NCBI GenBank assembly: GCA_046596415.1
Contig: JBKJML010000162.1
Coordinates: forward strand, 1-12,814
Source of the DNA: JBKJML01 sp046596415
GTDB lineage: Bacteria; Actinomycetota; Thermoleophilia; Gaiellales; Gaiellaceae
DNA length: 12,814 bases
Direction of reading: 5' to 3'
Numbering within the stretch: position 1 is the stretch's first letter; each line of letters starts with the position of its first letter. Both the position numbers and the translations under genes were made by a program. Under the pieces are notes generated by a model. That model saw nothing but the letters and a program-made list of their open reading frames with translations, searched no databases and was not told where the DNA came from. This document shows positions 5,784 through 12,814 of this stretch, in pieces.

Positions 5784-7292
5784 GTGGACGCGCGGTACAC
5801 GGAGCTGAAGGAGCGCCTCGGGGAGGTCAACGACCTCGAGCGGGCGAGCAGCTTCCTCGGTTGGGACCAGCACGTGAAGATGCCGCCGGGCGGCGGCGAG
5901 GTGCGCGCAGAGCAGTTGGCGACGATCGACCGGCTCGCGCACGAGGCGTTCATCGCGCCTGAGATCGGGCGGCTGCTCGACGCGCTGGAGGGATTCGAGG
6001 CGTCACAGCCCTACGACTCGGTCGAAGCGAGCCTGGTGCGGGTCACACGGCGCGACTGGGAGAAGGCACGGCGTGTCCCCTCGGAGCTCCAGGCCGAGAT
6101 CTCACGCACCTCCGCGCTCGCCTTGCCGGCCTGGGTGGAGGCGCGCAAGACACAGGACTTCGCGTTGTTCCTACCGCACCTGCGCAAGGCGCTCGAGCTG
6201 CGGCACCGCTACATCGACTGCTTCGAGCCCACGGGCGACCCCTACGACATCCTCCTCGACGATTTCGAGCACGGCACGACGACCGCGGAAGTCACGACGG
6301 TGTTCGAGCAACTGAAGGAGGGCCAGGTACCGCTCGTCGCCGAGGTCGCGGCAACCCGGAACGGGGACGAGCGGCCTGCCCGTGGCGGCCCGTTCCCGAT
6401 CGAGCGCCAGCAGGAGTTCGAGCTACGGGTGATCCGCGCCTTCGGTTACACCGACGAGAGCTGGCGGCTCGACCCGGCAGTCCATCCGTTCGCATCAGGC
6501 ATGGGCACCCAGGACATCCGGCTCACGACTCGCTACTTCGAGGAGCACCTGGACGGGCTCTTCGCGACGATGCACGAGTTCGGGCACGGCCTCTACGAGC
6601 ATGGCCTCGATCAGGCCCTGGAGCGCAGCCCGCTCGCGAGCGGCGTCTCGCTCGGACTGCACGAGTCGCAGAGCCGCATGTGGGAGAACCTCGTCGGTCG
6701 CAGCCTGCCGTTCTGGCGTCACTTCTATCCGGCGCTACGCGAGACGTTCCCCGAGGCGCTCGGCCGGGTGGAGCTCGACGAGTGGTTCCGGGCCGTGAAC
6801 TGGGTGGAGCCCTCGCTGATCCGGGTCGAGTCCGACGAGGCCACGTACAACCTCCACGTAATCCTCCGCTTCGAGCTCGAGCAGGAGATGCTCGCCGGCA
6901 CGGTCGACCTCGAGGAGCTGCCGGAGATCTGGGACGAACGGATGCTCAGCTATCTCGGCGTCGCGCCGCCGACGGTGGCGCAGGGCGTCCTCCAGGACAT
7001 GCACTGGGCGATCGGTGCGATCGGCTACTTTCCGACCTACGCGCTCGGGAATGTGATCTCCGCTCAGATCTGGGAGCGCATCGAGCGCGAGCTGCCCGAT
7101 CTGCCGGCGGCGATCGAGCAGGGGGAGTTCGGCTCGCTCGCCGAATGGCTGCGCGAGAACCTGCACCGCCACGGCCGCAAGTTCACGCCGAAGGAGACGC
7201 TCGAGCGCGTCGTCGGCGGCCCGATCGACGCCGAGCCGTATCTGCGGTATCTCCGCAACAAGATGGGCGACTTGTACGGGGTCGCGGTCTAG
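5784..7292 (+). CDS. M32-family metallocarboxypeptidase (carboxypeptidase Taq type)
   Basis: A 502-residue zinc carboxypeptidase that removes C-terminal amino acids from peptides in the cytoplasm; the usual family length is ~500. The zinc site is complete: His264 and His268 with catalytic Glu265 in MHEFGHGLYE, and the third ligand Glu294 in LHESQSRMWEN. The 30-residue spacing matches known members. DPAVHPFASGMGTQDIRLTT and the N-terminal ERASSFLGWDQHVKMPPGG are further family blocks. The frame stays open upstream to 5718, but those extra residues are unlike the family. GTG 5784 gives the expected N-terminus and lies 7 nt after a -10 element; TTG 5775 is a less likely alternative. A peptide-scavenging role is the general expectation. 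Its position between whiA and gap is unusual. The stop is 51 nt from gap, and the gap promoter appears to lie just past it. Confidence 0.95.
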   Translation: MDARYTELKERLGEVNDLERASSFLGWDQHVKMPPGGGEVRAEQLATIDRLAHEAFIAPEIGRLLDALEGFEASQPYDSVEASLVRVTRRDWEKARRVPSELQAEISRTSALALPAWVEARKTQDFALFLPHLRKALELRHRYIDCFEPTGDPYDILLDDFEHGTTTAEVTTVFEQLKEGQVPLVAEVAATRNGDERPARGGPFPIERQQEFELRVIRAFGYTDESWRLDPAVHPFASGMGTQDIRLTTRYFEEHLDGLFATMHEFGHGLYEHGLDQALERSPLASGVSLGLHESQSRMWENLVGRSLPFWRHFYPALRETFPEALGRVELDEWFRAVNWVEPSLIRVESDEATYNLHVILRFELEQEMLAGTVDLEELPEIWDERMLSYLGVAPPTVAQGVLQDMHWAIGAIGYFPTYALGNVISAQIWERIERELPDLPAAIEQGEFGSLAEWLRENLHRHGRKFTPKETLERVVGGPIDAEPYLRYLRNKMGDLYGVAV

Positions 7293-7302
7293 TACGCCTC
7301 GT

Positions 7303-7308
7303 TAGACT
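7303..7308 (+). promoter_or_regulatory. possible -10 element for the gap operon
   Basis: TAGACT fits TANNNT and would start transcription around 7315, leaving a leader of ~29 nt that carries AGGGAG (7335-7340) before the gap ATG. There is no clear -35 box. Read-through from the M32 gene is also possible. Confidence 0.35.
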
Positions 7309-7343
7309 CGCCGCGGCACCGGAGATCAGACGAGAGGGAGAGC

Positions 7344-8339
7344 ATGGCGATTCGGGTGGGAATCAACGGCTTCGGACGCATCGGCCGCAACTTCTTCCGC
7401 GCTCAGCAAGAGCGCGGCGCCGACTTCGAGATCGTCGCAGCAAACGACCTCGGCGATCCGGCCACGATGGCCCACTTGCTCCGGTTCGACTCCGTGCTGG
7501 GCCCCTTCCAGGGCGAGGTCGAGCTCGCCGACGGTGTCATCCGTGCCGGCGGCAGCGAGATGAAGCTCCTGTCCGAGCGCGACCCGGCGAATCTTCCCTG
7601 GGCCGACCTCGGCGTCGACATCGTGATCGAGTCGACCGGCTTCTTCACCAAGCGAGCCGACGCGCAGAAGCACATCGACGCGGGCGCGAAGAAAGTGATC
7701 ATCTCGGCACCGGCGACCGAGCCCGACCTGACCGTCGTGATCGGCGTCAACGACTCGGAGTACGACCGCGATGCCCACCATGTGATCTCGAACGCGTCGT
7801 GTACGACCAACTGCGTCGCGCCGATGGCGAAGGTGTTGAACGACGCCTTCGGCTTCGAGAGCGGCTTCATGACGACGATTCATGCTTACACGAACGACCA
7901 GAGCATTCTCGACCTGCCCCACAAGGACCTGCGCCGGGCGCGGGCGGCTGCGATCAATCTGATCCCGACGTCGACCGGCGCCGCCAAGGCGATCGGGCTC
8001 GTGTTGCCCGAGTTGAAGGGCAAGGTGGATGGGATCTCGGTCCGGGCGCCGGTGCCGACCGGCTCGATCACGGACTTTGTCGTCACTCTCGGTCGTACCG
8101 TGTCGGTCGACGAGGTCAACGAGGCGTTCCGAAGCGCCGCAGCCGGGTCGCTCGAGGGGCTGCTCCAGTTCTCGACCGACCCGCTCGTCTCGTCCGACAT
8201 CGTCCACTCGCAGTACTCGTGTGTCTTCGACAGCCAGCTCACGATGGCCCACGGCACCCAGGCCAAGGTCTTCGGCTGGTACGACAACGAATGGGGTTAC
8301 AGCTGCCGGCTGGTCGACCTCGTCGGCAAGCTGCTGTAG
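7344..8339 (+). CDS. gap: glyceraldehyde-3-phosphate dehydrogenase, type I
   Basis: A 331-residue enzyme that converts glyceraldehyde-3-phosphate, NAD+ and phosphate to 1,3-bisphosphoglycerate. The N-terminal Rossmann fold starts with INGFGRIGRNFFRA. The catalytic thiol is Cys153 in SNASCTTNC, with His180 in IHAYTNDQ as base. DLPHKDLRRARAAAINLIPTSTGAAKA follows, and the C-terminal block ends WYDNEWGYSCRLVDLV. Leu-Pro in DLPHKD and Asp in AANDLGD point to NAD rather than NADP preference. Length is normal. The ATG at 7344 has a purine-rich AGGGAG only 3 nt upstream, so the ribosome site is close but plausible. It is first in the gap-pgk-tpiA-gpmI run, 4 nt ahead of pgk. The enzyme works in both glycolysis and gluconeogenesis. 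Confidence 0.98.
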   Translation: MAIRVGINGFGRIGRNFFRAQQERGADFEIVAANDLGDPATMAHLLRFDSVLGPFQGEVELADGVIRAGGSEMKLLSERDPANLPWADLGVDIVIESTGFFTKRADAQKHIDAGAKKVIISAPATEPDLTVVIGVNDSEYDRDAHHVISNASCTTNCVAPMAKVLNDAFGFESGFMTTIHAYTNDQSILDLPHKDLRRARAAAINLIPTSTGAAKAIGLVLPELKGKVDGISVRAPVPTGSITDFVVTLGRTVSVDEVNEAFRSAAAGSLEGLLQFSTDPLVSSDIVHSQYSCVFDSQLTMAHGTQAKVFGWYDNEWGYSCRLVDLVGKLL

Positions 8340-8343
8340 CCCC

Positions 8344-9393
8344 GTGAGGCGGCCGCGCTCCGTCCGGGACGCGCAGGTCGAGGGCAAAGTCGTCCTCGTC
8401 CGCGCCGACCTGAACGTGCCGCTCGAAGACGGCCGTGTCGCCGACGACACGCGCATCCGTGCCGCCCTGCCGACGCTCCTGCTCCTGCTCGAGCGTGGGG
8501 CGTCCGAGATTCGGGTCTGCTCGCATCTGGGACGGCCGAAAACCGACGCCGACCGGGCGAAGTACACGATGGCGCCGATCGCGGCGCACCTGCGCTCGTT
8601 GCTCCCCGACGATCGGGTCGAGGTGCTGGAGAACACCCGCTTCCACCCGGGCGAGACGACGAATAACGCGGGCTTCGCACGGGAGCTCGCCGAGGGGTGC
8701 GACCTCTACGTCAACGACGCTTTCGGCTCCGCTCACCGGGCGCATGCCTCGACGGAGGCGGTCGCGCGCCTCCTACCGGCCTACGCGGGGCTGCTGCTCG
8801 AACGGGAGCTCGAGATGCTCGGCCGCCTGCTCGGCGAGGTCGAGCGGCCGTTCGTGCTCGTCACGGGCGGCGCGAAGGTCGAGGACAAGCTCGGTGTGCT
8901 GCAGCACCTCGGCGGCCGCGCCGACACCGTCATCGTCGGCGGCAAGATGGCCGAGGAGCTGCGCACGTCGAACCCGCTCATGTTCGAGGTGGTGCTGCCG
9001 ACCGATGTCGTCGCCGCCTCCGGATTCGCCGCCGACGCCGAGACACGCATCACGCCGTTCGACTCCAGGCCGGACGGCTGGCTGGGGCTCGACATCGGCC
9101 CCGACAGCCGCCGCGACTTCGCGGCGCGAATCGGCGAGGCGCGCACGATCTTCTGGAACGGCCCGATGGGCGTCTTCGAATGGGAGGCGTTCGCCGGTGG
9201 CACCAAGGCCGTCGCGCAGGCGGTCGCCGACGCCGACGCGTACAGCGTCGTGGGCGGCGGCGACTCGGTTCGCGCGATCAACGAGCTCGGCCTCGACGGC
9301 GAGGTCTCCTGGGTCTCGACGGGCGGCGGTGCGTCGCTCGAGCTGCTCGAGGGCAAGGAGCTTCCCGGCGTCGCGGCAATCCCGGAGGAGTGA
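8344..9393 (+). CDS. pgk: phosphoglycerate kinase, compact form
   Basis: A 349-residue enzyme transferring phosphate from 1,3-bisphosphoglycerate to ADP. The 3-phosphoglycerate site is intact: Asp22 and Asn24 in RADLNVP, Arg37 in DDTRIRA, His61 and Arg64 in SHLGRP, Arg99 in ENTRFHPGE, and Arg132 in AHRAHAS. The nucleotide site has GGAKVEDK (175-182), WNGPMGVFE (271-279) and GGGDS (304-308). The family is usually ~390-400 residues. Two segments are missing: about 15-20 residues before ENTRFH, where LLPDDRVEV is very short, and about 30-35 residues between GGKMAEEL and VVLPTDVVA. Reading frame and motifs continue smoothly on both sides, so this looks like genuine compaction rather than a sequencing error. 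GTG 8344 lies 4 nt after the gap stop and has no obvious ribosome site, so translation is probably coupled. Confidence 0.97.
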   Translation: MRRPRSVRDAQVEGKVVLVRADLNVPLEDGRVADDTRIRAALPTLLLLLERGASEIRVCSHLGRPKTDADRAKYTMAPIAAHLRSLLPDDRVEVLENTRFHPGETTNNAGFARELAEGCDLYVNDAFGSAHRAHASTEAVARLLPAYAGLLLERELEMLGRLLGEVERPFVLVTGGAKVEDKLGVLQHLGGRADTVIVGGKMAEELRTSNPLMFEVVLPTDVVAASGFAADAETRITPFDSRPDGWLGLDIGPDSRRDFAARIGEARTIFWNGPMGVFEWEAFAGGTKAVAQAVADADAYSVVGGGDSVRAINELGLDGEVSWVSTGGGASLELLEGKELPGVAAIPEE

Positions 9394-9396
9394 CCG

Positions 9397-10077
9397 ATGC
9401 TGATCGCAGGCAACTGGAAAATGTTCAAAGGCCCGGCGGAGACGCGCGCCTTCTTCGACGCGTTCGAGCCGCCCGTGGGCGTCGAGACGATCCTCTGCCC
9501 CCCGTACGTCTCACTCGCCGCGGCAGTCGAGAGCGGCGCGACGATCTACGCACAGAGCGTCCACTGGGCAGAGAACGGTGCCTTCACCGGTGAGATCTCC
9601 GCTTCGATGCTGCGCGAGCTCGGGGTGGCGGGCGCGCTCGTCGGTCACTCGGAGCGCCGCCAGTACTTCGGCGAGACCGACGAGACCGTGAGGCTGCGCG
9701 CCCAGGCGGCGCTCGACGCCGGGCTCGGTGTGATCGCCTGCGTCGGCGAGCTCGAAGACGAACGCGAGCGCGGCGTCACCGAGGACGTGCTCCGCCGGCA
9801 GGTGGAAGCGCTGCCCCGCGACGAGCGACTGGTCGTCGCGTACGAGCCTGTGTGGGCGATCGGCACCGGGCGCTCAGCGACGCCGGAGCTGGCCGAGGAG
9901 GCGCACGCCTTCATCAAGTCGATCCTCGACGTGCCGGTGCTCTACGGAGGCTCGGTCAAGCCGGAGAACGCTGCCGAGCTCTGTGCGCAACCCTCGATCG
10001 ACGGGGCGCTCGTTGGTGGCGCGTCACTCGATCCCGATTCTTTCGCCGCACTGTGCCGGGCTGCTTCCCACTCGTAA
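9397..10077 (+). CDS. tpiA: triose-phosphate isomerase, short form
   Basis: A 226-residue TIM-barrel enzyme that interconverts dihydroxyacetone phosphate and glyceraldehyde-3-phosphate. Catalytic residues are Lys8 in GNWKM, His84 in VGHSERR, and Glu150 in AYEPVWAIGTG (the flexible lid follows it). The phosphate-binding LYGGSVKPENA and GALVGGASL end the barrel. Bacterial TIMs are usually ~250 residues. Here helices between CVGELEDERERG and YEPVW, and between HAFIKSIL and VPVLYGG, are shortened. A strong ribosome site, GGAGGAG at 9384-9390, lies 6 nt before the ATG, which starts 3 nt after the pgk stop. The gene's end overlaps the start of gpmI by 25 nt. Confidence 0.97.
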   Translation: MLIAGNWKMFKGPAETRAFFDAFEPPVGVETILCPPYVSLAAAVESGATIYAQSVHWAENGAFTGEISASMLRELGVAGALVGHSERRQYFGETDETVRLRAQAALDAGLGVIACVGELEDERERGVTEDVLRRQVEALPRDERLVVAYEPVWAIGTGRSATPELAEEAHAFIKSILDVPVLYGGSVKPENAAELCAQPSIDGALVGGASLDPDSFAALCRAASHS

Positions 10078-11528
10078 CGCTCGTTGTTCTCGACGGCTGG
10101 GGGATTGCACCCCCTGGCCCTGGGAACGCCGTCGAGCTCGCCGCTACGCCGGTCTTCGATCGCCTCTGGCGCGACTATCCACACACGCAGGTCGCCGCCT
10201 CCGGTGAGGCAGTCGGCCTCCCGCCAGGGCAAATGGGGAACTCGGAGGTCGGCCATCTGACGATCGGGTCCGGCCGGATCCTCTTCCAGGACCTGATGCG
10301 GGTGAACGCCGCGATCCGGGACGGCTCGCTGTTCGAGAACGCGGCACTCATCGCTGCCTGCCGGCGCGCGAAGGCGCGCGGCGGCGATGTCCACCTGCTC
10401 GGGCTCGTGTCGCAGGGCGGCGTCCACTCCCACATCGACCACCTCCGTGCGCTGCTCGAGCTGACGAAACGGGAGGGGATGGAGGAGCGCACCTGGATCC
10501 ACGCCTTCACGGATGGGCGCGACGTCTCGCCACCCGCAGCGAAGGCCGATCTCGCCACGCTCCCGGCCGAGCGGATCGCGACGGTGATCGGGCGCTACTA
10601 CGCGATGGACCGCGACCAGCGCTGGGAGCGGACCGAGCAGGCGCTCACAGCGATCATCGCGGGCGAGGGTGCCACGGGGGCCTCGCCCGTCGCGGCGCTC
10701 GCGGAGAGCTACGCGGAAGGGATCACCGACGAGTTCGTCAAGCCGGTCATCCTCCGTGATCGGCCACGGCTCGGCCCGGCCGACGCCGCGATCTTCTTCA
10801 ACTTCCGGCCTGACCGGGCGCGGCAGCTCTCGCGCCAGCTCCTCGCCGCCGGTATCGACCTGACGACGTTGACCCGCTACGCCGACGACCTCGATTGTCC
10901 GGTCGTCTTCGCGGAGCAGAAGGTCGCCTGGACGCTGGCAGAGACACTCGCATCGCACGGCCGCAAGCAGCTCCACGCGGCCGAGTCGGAGAAGTACGCG
11001 CACGTCACCTACTTCTTCGACGGCGGCTTCGAGGAGTCGTGGCCGGGAGAGGAGCGGCTGCTCGTGCCTTCGCCGCGCGACGTGGCTTCCTACGACCTCA
11101 AGCCGGAGCTGGCGGCGAGCGAGCTGGCGGCGCGCTTCGCGGCCGAGATCGGCAACGGCTACGCGTTCGGGGTGATCAACTTCGCGAACCCCGACATGGT
11201 CGGGCACACGGGCGTCCTCCAGGCGGTCGTGGCGGGCGTCGAGGCGGCCGATGCCGGCCTCGGCCGTGTCGTCGCCGCGGTGCATGCGGCGGGCGGGGTT
11301 TGCCTCGTCACCGCCGACCACGGGAACGCCGAGCACATGATCGAGCCGGACGGGAGCCCGCACACGGCGCACACGACGAACCCGGTGCCGCTCGTGCTCA
11401 CGACGGTGGCCGGCAGGCTGAGGGAAGGCGGCGGCCTTGCCGACCTCGCACCCACCGTACTGGGGCTTTTGGGCCTCGACCGACCGGCCGAGATGACCGG
11501 CACGAATTTGGCCTTTTTGTCCGAATAG
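10053..11528 (+). CDS. gpmI: 2,3-bisphosphoglycerate-independent phosphoglycerate mutase
   Basis: A 491-residue alkaline-phosphatase-superfamily enzyme that converts 3- to 2-phosphoglycerate using two metal ions (usually Mn2+). Metal and catalytic residues are visible: Asp14 in VVLDGWG, the phosphorylated Ser64 in GQMGNSEVGH, His125 in GGVHSH, TDGRDVSP (153-160), FFNFRPDRARQLSR (248-261), NPDMVGHTG (379-387) and TADHGNAEH (420-428). The family norm is ~510, so it is slightly short. The only reasonable start before LVVLDGWG is GTG 10053, inside tpiA and in another frame, with no ribosome site; a coupled re-start at the tpiA stop is likely. Joining gpmI to gap-pgk-tpiA puts four consecutive triose-phosphate enzymes on one message. 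The last codons (AAT TTG GCC TTT TTG) are unusually T-rich for this genome and overlap the upstream region of the sigma-gene promoter. Confidence 0.96.
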   Translation: MPGCFPLVTLVVLDGWGIAPPGPGNAVELAATPVFDRLWRDYPHTQVAASGEAVGLPPGQMGNSEVGHLTIGSGRILFQDLMRVNAAIRDGSLFENAALIAACRRAKARGGDVHLLGLVSQGGVHSHIDHLRALLELTKREGMEERTWIHAFTDGRDVSPPAAKADLATLPAERIATVIGRYYAMDRDQRWERTEQALTAIIAGEGATGASPVAALAESYAEGITDEFVKPVILRDRPRLGPADAAIFFNFRPDRARQLSRQLLAAGIDLTTLTRYADDLDCPVVFAEQKVAWTLAETLASHGRKQLHAAESEKYAHVTYFFDGGFEESWPGEERLLVPSPRDVASYDLKPELAASELAARFAAEIGNGYAFGVINFANPDMVGHTGVLQAVVAGVEAADAGLGRVVAAVHAAGGVCLVTADHGNAEHMIEPDGSPHTAHTTNPVPLVLTTVAGRLREGGGLADLAPTVLGLLGLDRPAEMTGTNLAFLSE

Positions 11529-11532
11529 GCGC

Positions 11533-11538
11533 TACACT
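11533..11538 (+). promoter_or_regulatory. -10 element for the sigma-factor gene (leaderless)
   Basis: TACACT fits TANNNT and ends 8 nt before TTG 11547, the same arrangement seen at pruA, ogt and the M32 gene. A T-rich stretch lies upstream at 11506-11519. TTGGCC at 11508-11513 could act as a poor -35 with a 19-nt spacer. The short gap after gpmI (18 bp) holds essentially only this element. Confidence 0.5.
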
Positions 11539-11546
11539 GCGGCGAC

Positions 11547-12155
11547 TTGTCGTTGCCCCAGCCAGATCTCGGCGTTCTGCGGAAGGCACAGCGAGGCGAT
11601 GAGCGCGCCTTCTCGCTCATCGTGCGCGCGTACGAGATCCCCGTCTTCAACTACGTGCTGCGGCTCGTCGGTGACCGCTCACTCGCTGAGGACCTGACTC
11701 AGGAAGTCTTCCTGCGGGTCTACCAGGGCCTGCCGAAGTTCTCGCTCCGCTCGAAGTTCACCACCTGGATGTTCCAGGTGACGAAGAACCGCGTGCTCGA
11801 CGAGCTGCGCGCGATCGAGCGCCGCCCGCGCGCGACCGTCGCGCTCGACGACATCCCGCCGCTCGAAGTGATCGACGCGCCGTTCGAGCGTGTCGAGGCG
11901 ATCGACGCCGTCTGGCGTGCGATCGAGGCTCTGAACGTCGACCTGAAGATGGCGCTGCTCCTCCGCGATGTCGTCGGGCTCTCCTACACCGAGATCGGCG
12001 ACTCGCTCGAGATCACGCTCGCCACCGTGAAGTGGCGGATCTATAAGGCGCGCGAGGAAGTCCAGCTCGCGCTCGCCCGCGAGGGGATCACTTTCAGCTC
12101 GAGCGCGAAGCCGCAGAAGACCGCGGTCGCGGGCACCACCGCCCCGCCCGCGTAG
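11547..12155 (+). CDS. RNA polymerase sigma factor, ECF (sigma-70 region 2 + region 4) type
   Basis: A 202-residue protein with only sigma regions 2 and 4. Region 2 (residues ~14-85) includes GDERAFSLIVRAYE, the core-binding LAEDLTQEVFLRVYQ, and the -10-melting part FTTWMFQVTKNRVLDELR. Region 4 (~125-177) includes LLRDVVGLSYTEIGDSLEIT and the recognition helix ATVKWRIYKAREEV. A Lys/Ala/Pro tail of ~25 residues follows. The chosen start is TTG 11547, 8 nt after a -10 element; there is no ribosome site, and no ATG or GTG fits before region 2. No anti-sigma gene with a zinc-binding motif follows directly; the next gene is a secreted protein. The group within the ECF classification and the promoters it recognises cannot be told from sequence by eye. 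Confidence 0.93.
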   Translation: MSLPQPDLGVLRKAQRGDERAFSLIVRAYEIPVFNYVLRLVGDRSLAEDLTQEVFLRVYQGLPKFSLRSKFTTWMFQVTKNRVLDELRAIERRPRATVALDDIPPLEVIDAPFERVEAIDAVWRAIEALNVDLKMALLLRDVVGLSYTEIGDSLEITLATVKWRIYKAREEVQLALAREGITFSSSAKPQKTAVAGTTAPPA

Positions 12156-12245
12156 CGACCCTGCCCGACGGATTGTCGGCGGGAGCGCAAGTTTCTCGCC
12201 CGCAGGGCCTCTAGCTGGGTGAACCCCCGACAAGGAGCGTTTTCC
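12156..12245 (+). other. sigma factor / secreted-protein intergenic spacer with ribosome site
   Basis: This 90-nt spacer contains a 5-bp hairpin, CCGAC (12165-12169) with GTCGG (12175-12179), and a looser GCGGG/CCCGC pairing just after it, with no T-run. These may be a weak terminator or mRNA structure. AAGGAG at 12232-12237 lies 8 nt before GTG 12246 and decides that start over TTG 12249. I see no convincing promoter. Confidence 0.45.
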
Positions 12246-12814
12246 GTGTTGAGAAAAATACTCGTGCTGCTGGTAGCGATCGTCGGCCTGACGGTCGCCG
12301 CATCGCCCGCCTCGGCGGCCGGCTTCAAGGGCGTCATCGTGGCGAAGGACTCCAGCCGGAGCGCCGTCGCCGTCGCCTCCGCAAACGGTGCGATCCACAC
12401 GTTCCGCTCCGCGAAGGCTCCGGGCCTCCGCGTCGGCCAGCGCGTCTCAGCTTCGGGCTCGAGGCTCGGCGACGGCACCTATCGTGCAGCGACGCTGCGC
12501 GTCACCGGCCAGGCGAAGACGACGCGCATCCGTGGCGCGGTCGTGCGCTACCAGCGGGCACAGCAGCGGCTGCTGGTCGCCGGTGGCTCTTCGACCTTCG
12601 CGGTTCGGACACGCACGTCCGCCCGTGCGCTCGCGTCGAGAGGTGACGACACACCGAAGCCCGGTGACCAGATCGTCGCGACCGTCAACGTCTCGAGCGG
12701 CACGCCGCAGGCGACGACGATCACGACGCTCGGCCATCTCGGCACGCTCGAGGTCGAGGGCATCGTGACCAAGCTCGGCGCGGGCAGCATCGAGCTCCTC
12801 GTCGCGAAGTCCGG
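12246..12814 (+). CDS. secreted protein with repeated small beta domains (3' truncated by window)
   Basis: The frame is open from GTG 12246 to the right edge, giving 189 codons. Residues 1-~25 are a classical signal peptide (LRKILVLLVAIVGLTVAASP with an ASA-A cleavage site), so the product is exported; there is no lipobox. The mature part reads as three related units of ~60-70 residues: from GFKGVIVAKDS, from TRIRGAVVRYQ, and from GTLEVEGIVTKLG. Each has the pattern of a glycine-valine strand, a short turn, a strand, and a 'xxGxxVxA' block (GLRVGQRVSASG, PKPGDQIVATVN). This resembles DUF5666-type repeats of unknown function; that family assignment is tentative. It has a good ribosome site. 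It lies 90 nt after the sigma gene and may be co-transcribed with it or be its target; neither is shown. The C-terminus and any anchor are outside the window. Confidence 0.8.
   Translation, partial: MLRKILVLLVAIVGLTVAASPASAAGFKGVIVAKDSSRSAVAVASANGAIHTFRSAKAPGLRVGQRVSASGSRLGDGTYRAATLRVTGQAKTTRIRGAVVRYQRAQQRLLVAGGSSTFAVRTRTSARALASRGDDTPKPGDQIVATVNVSSGTPQATTITTLGHLGTLEVEGIVTKLGAGSIELLVAKS

Noticed and set aside
11486..11518. GGCC...GGCC followed by TTTTT as a terminator for gpmI
   Set aside because: The stem is only four self-complementary bases with a 20-nt loop, and the T-run lies before the stop codon of the gene; the T-rich stretch more likely belongs to the sigma-gene promoter region.

Overview
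The window is a high-GC, gene-dense chromosomal segment. It suggests an actinobacterium, most likely of a deep-branching class such as Thermoleophilia. This is inferred from the presence of whiA, the uvrC/whiA/gap/pgk/tpiA order, the many GTG and TTG starts, and the apparent leaderless promoters. No genome comparison was possible. There is no tRNA, rRNA, CRISPR array, insertion sequence or prophage.

Layout. (1) 1-1444, plus strand: the 3' end of uvrC, then a tightly spaced lipoprotein gene. (2) 1441-4071, minus strand: pruA (glutamate-semialdehyde dehydrogenase), followed by a gene for an LPG_synthase_TM/UPF0104 membrane protein. The membrane-protein gene converges on the lipoprotein gene with overlapping stop codons. 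(3) 4073-4096: a 24-bp divergent promoter with overlapping back-to-back -10 elements inside a perfect inverted repeat. It drives pruA leftward and ogt-whiA rightward. (4) 4097-5465: an O6-alkylguanine-DNA alkyltransferase gene overlapping whiA. (5) 5466-5783: a 318-bp gene-free gap holding a coherent multi-branched RNA fold and a 41% GC palindromic tract. (6) 5784-7292: an M32 (Taq-type) metallocarboxypeptidase. (7) 7344-11528: a complete triose-phosphate module, gap-pgk-tpiA-gpmI, with very tight or overlapping junctions. (8) 11547-12155: an ECF-type sigma factor read from its own apparently leaderless promoter. (9) 12246 to the end: a secreted repeat protein, open at the window edge.

The gap, pgk, tpiA and gpmI products catalyse consecutive steps from glyceraldehyde-3-phosphate and dihydroxyacetone phosphate to 2-phosphoglycerate, so co-transcription makes sense. 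In most Gram-positive genomes uvrC is followed by rapZ, yvcK and whiA. Here uvrC and whiA remain, but rapZ-yvcK is absent from between them and replaced by four unrelated genes. Pgk and TpiA are both clearly shorter than their families, with internal loops missing and catalytic residues kept.

The strongest candidates for something undescribed are the structured non-coding region after whiA, the compact symmetric bidirectional promoter, and the repeated start arrangement (a -10 element 7-8 nt before GTG or TTG) at four genes.
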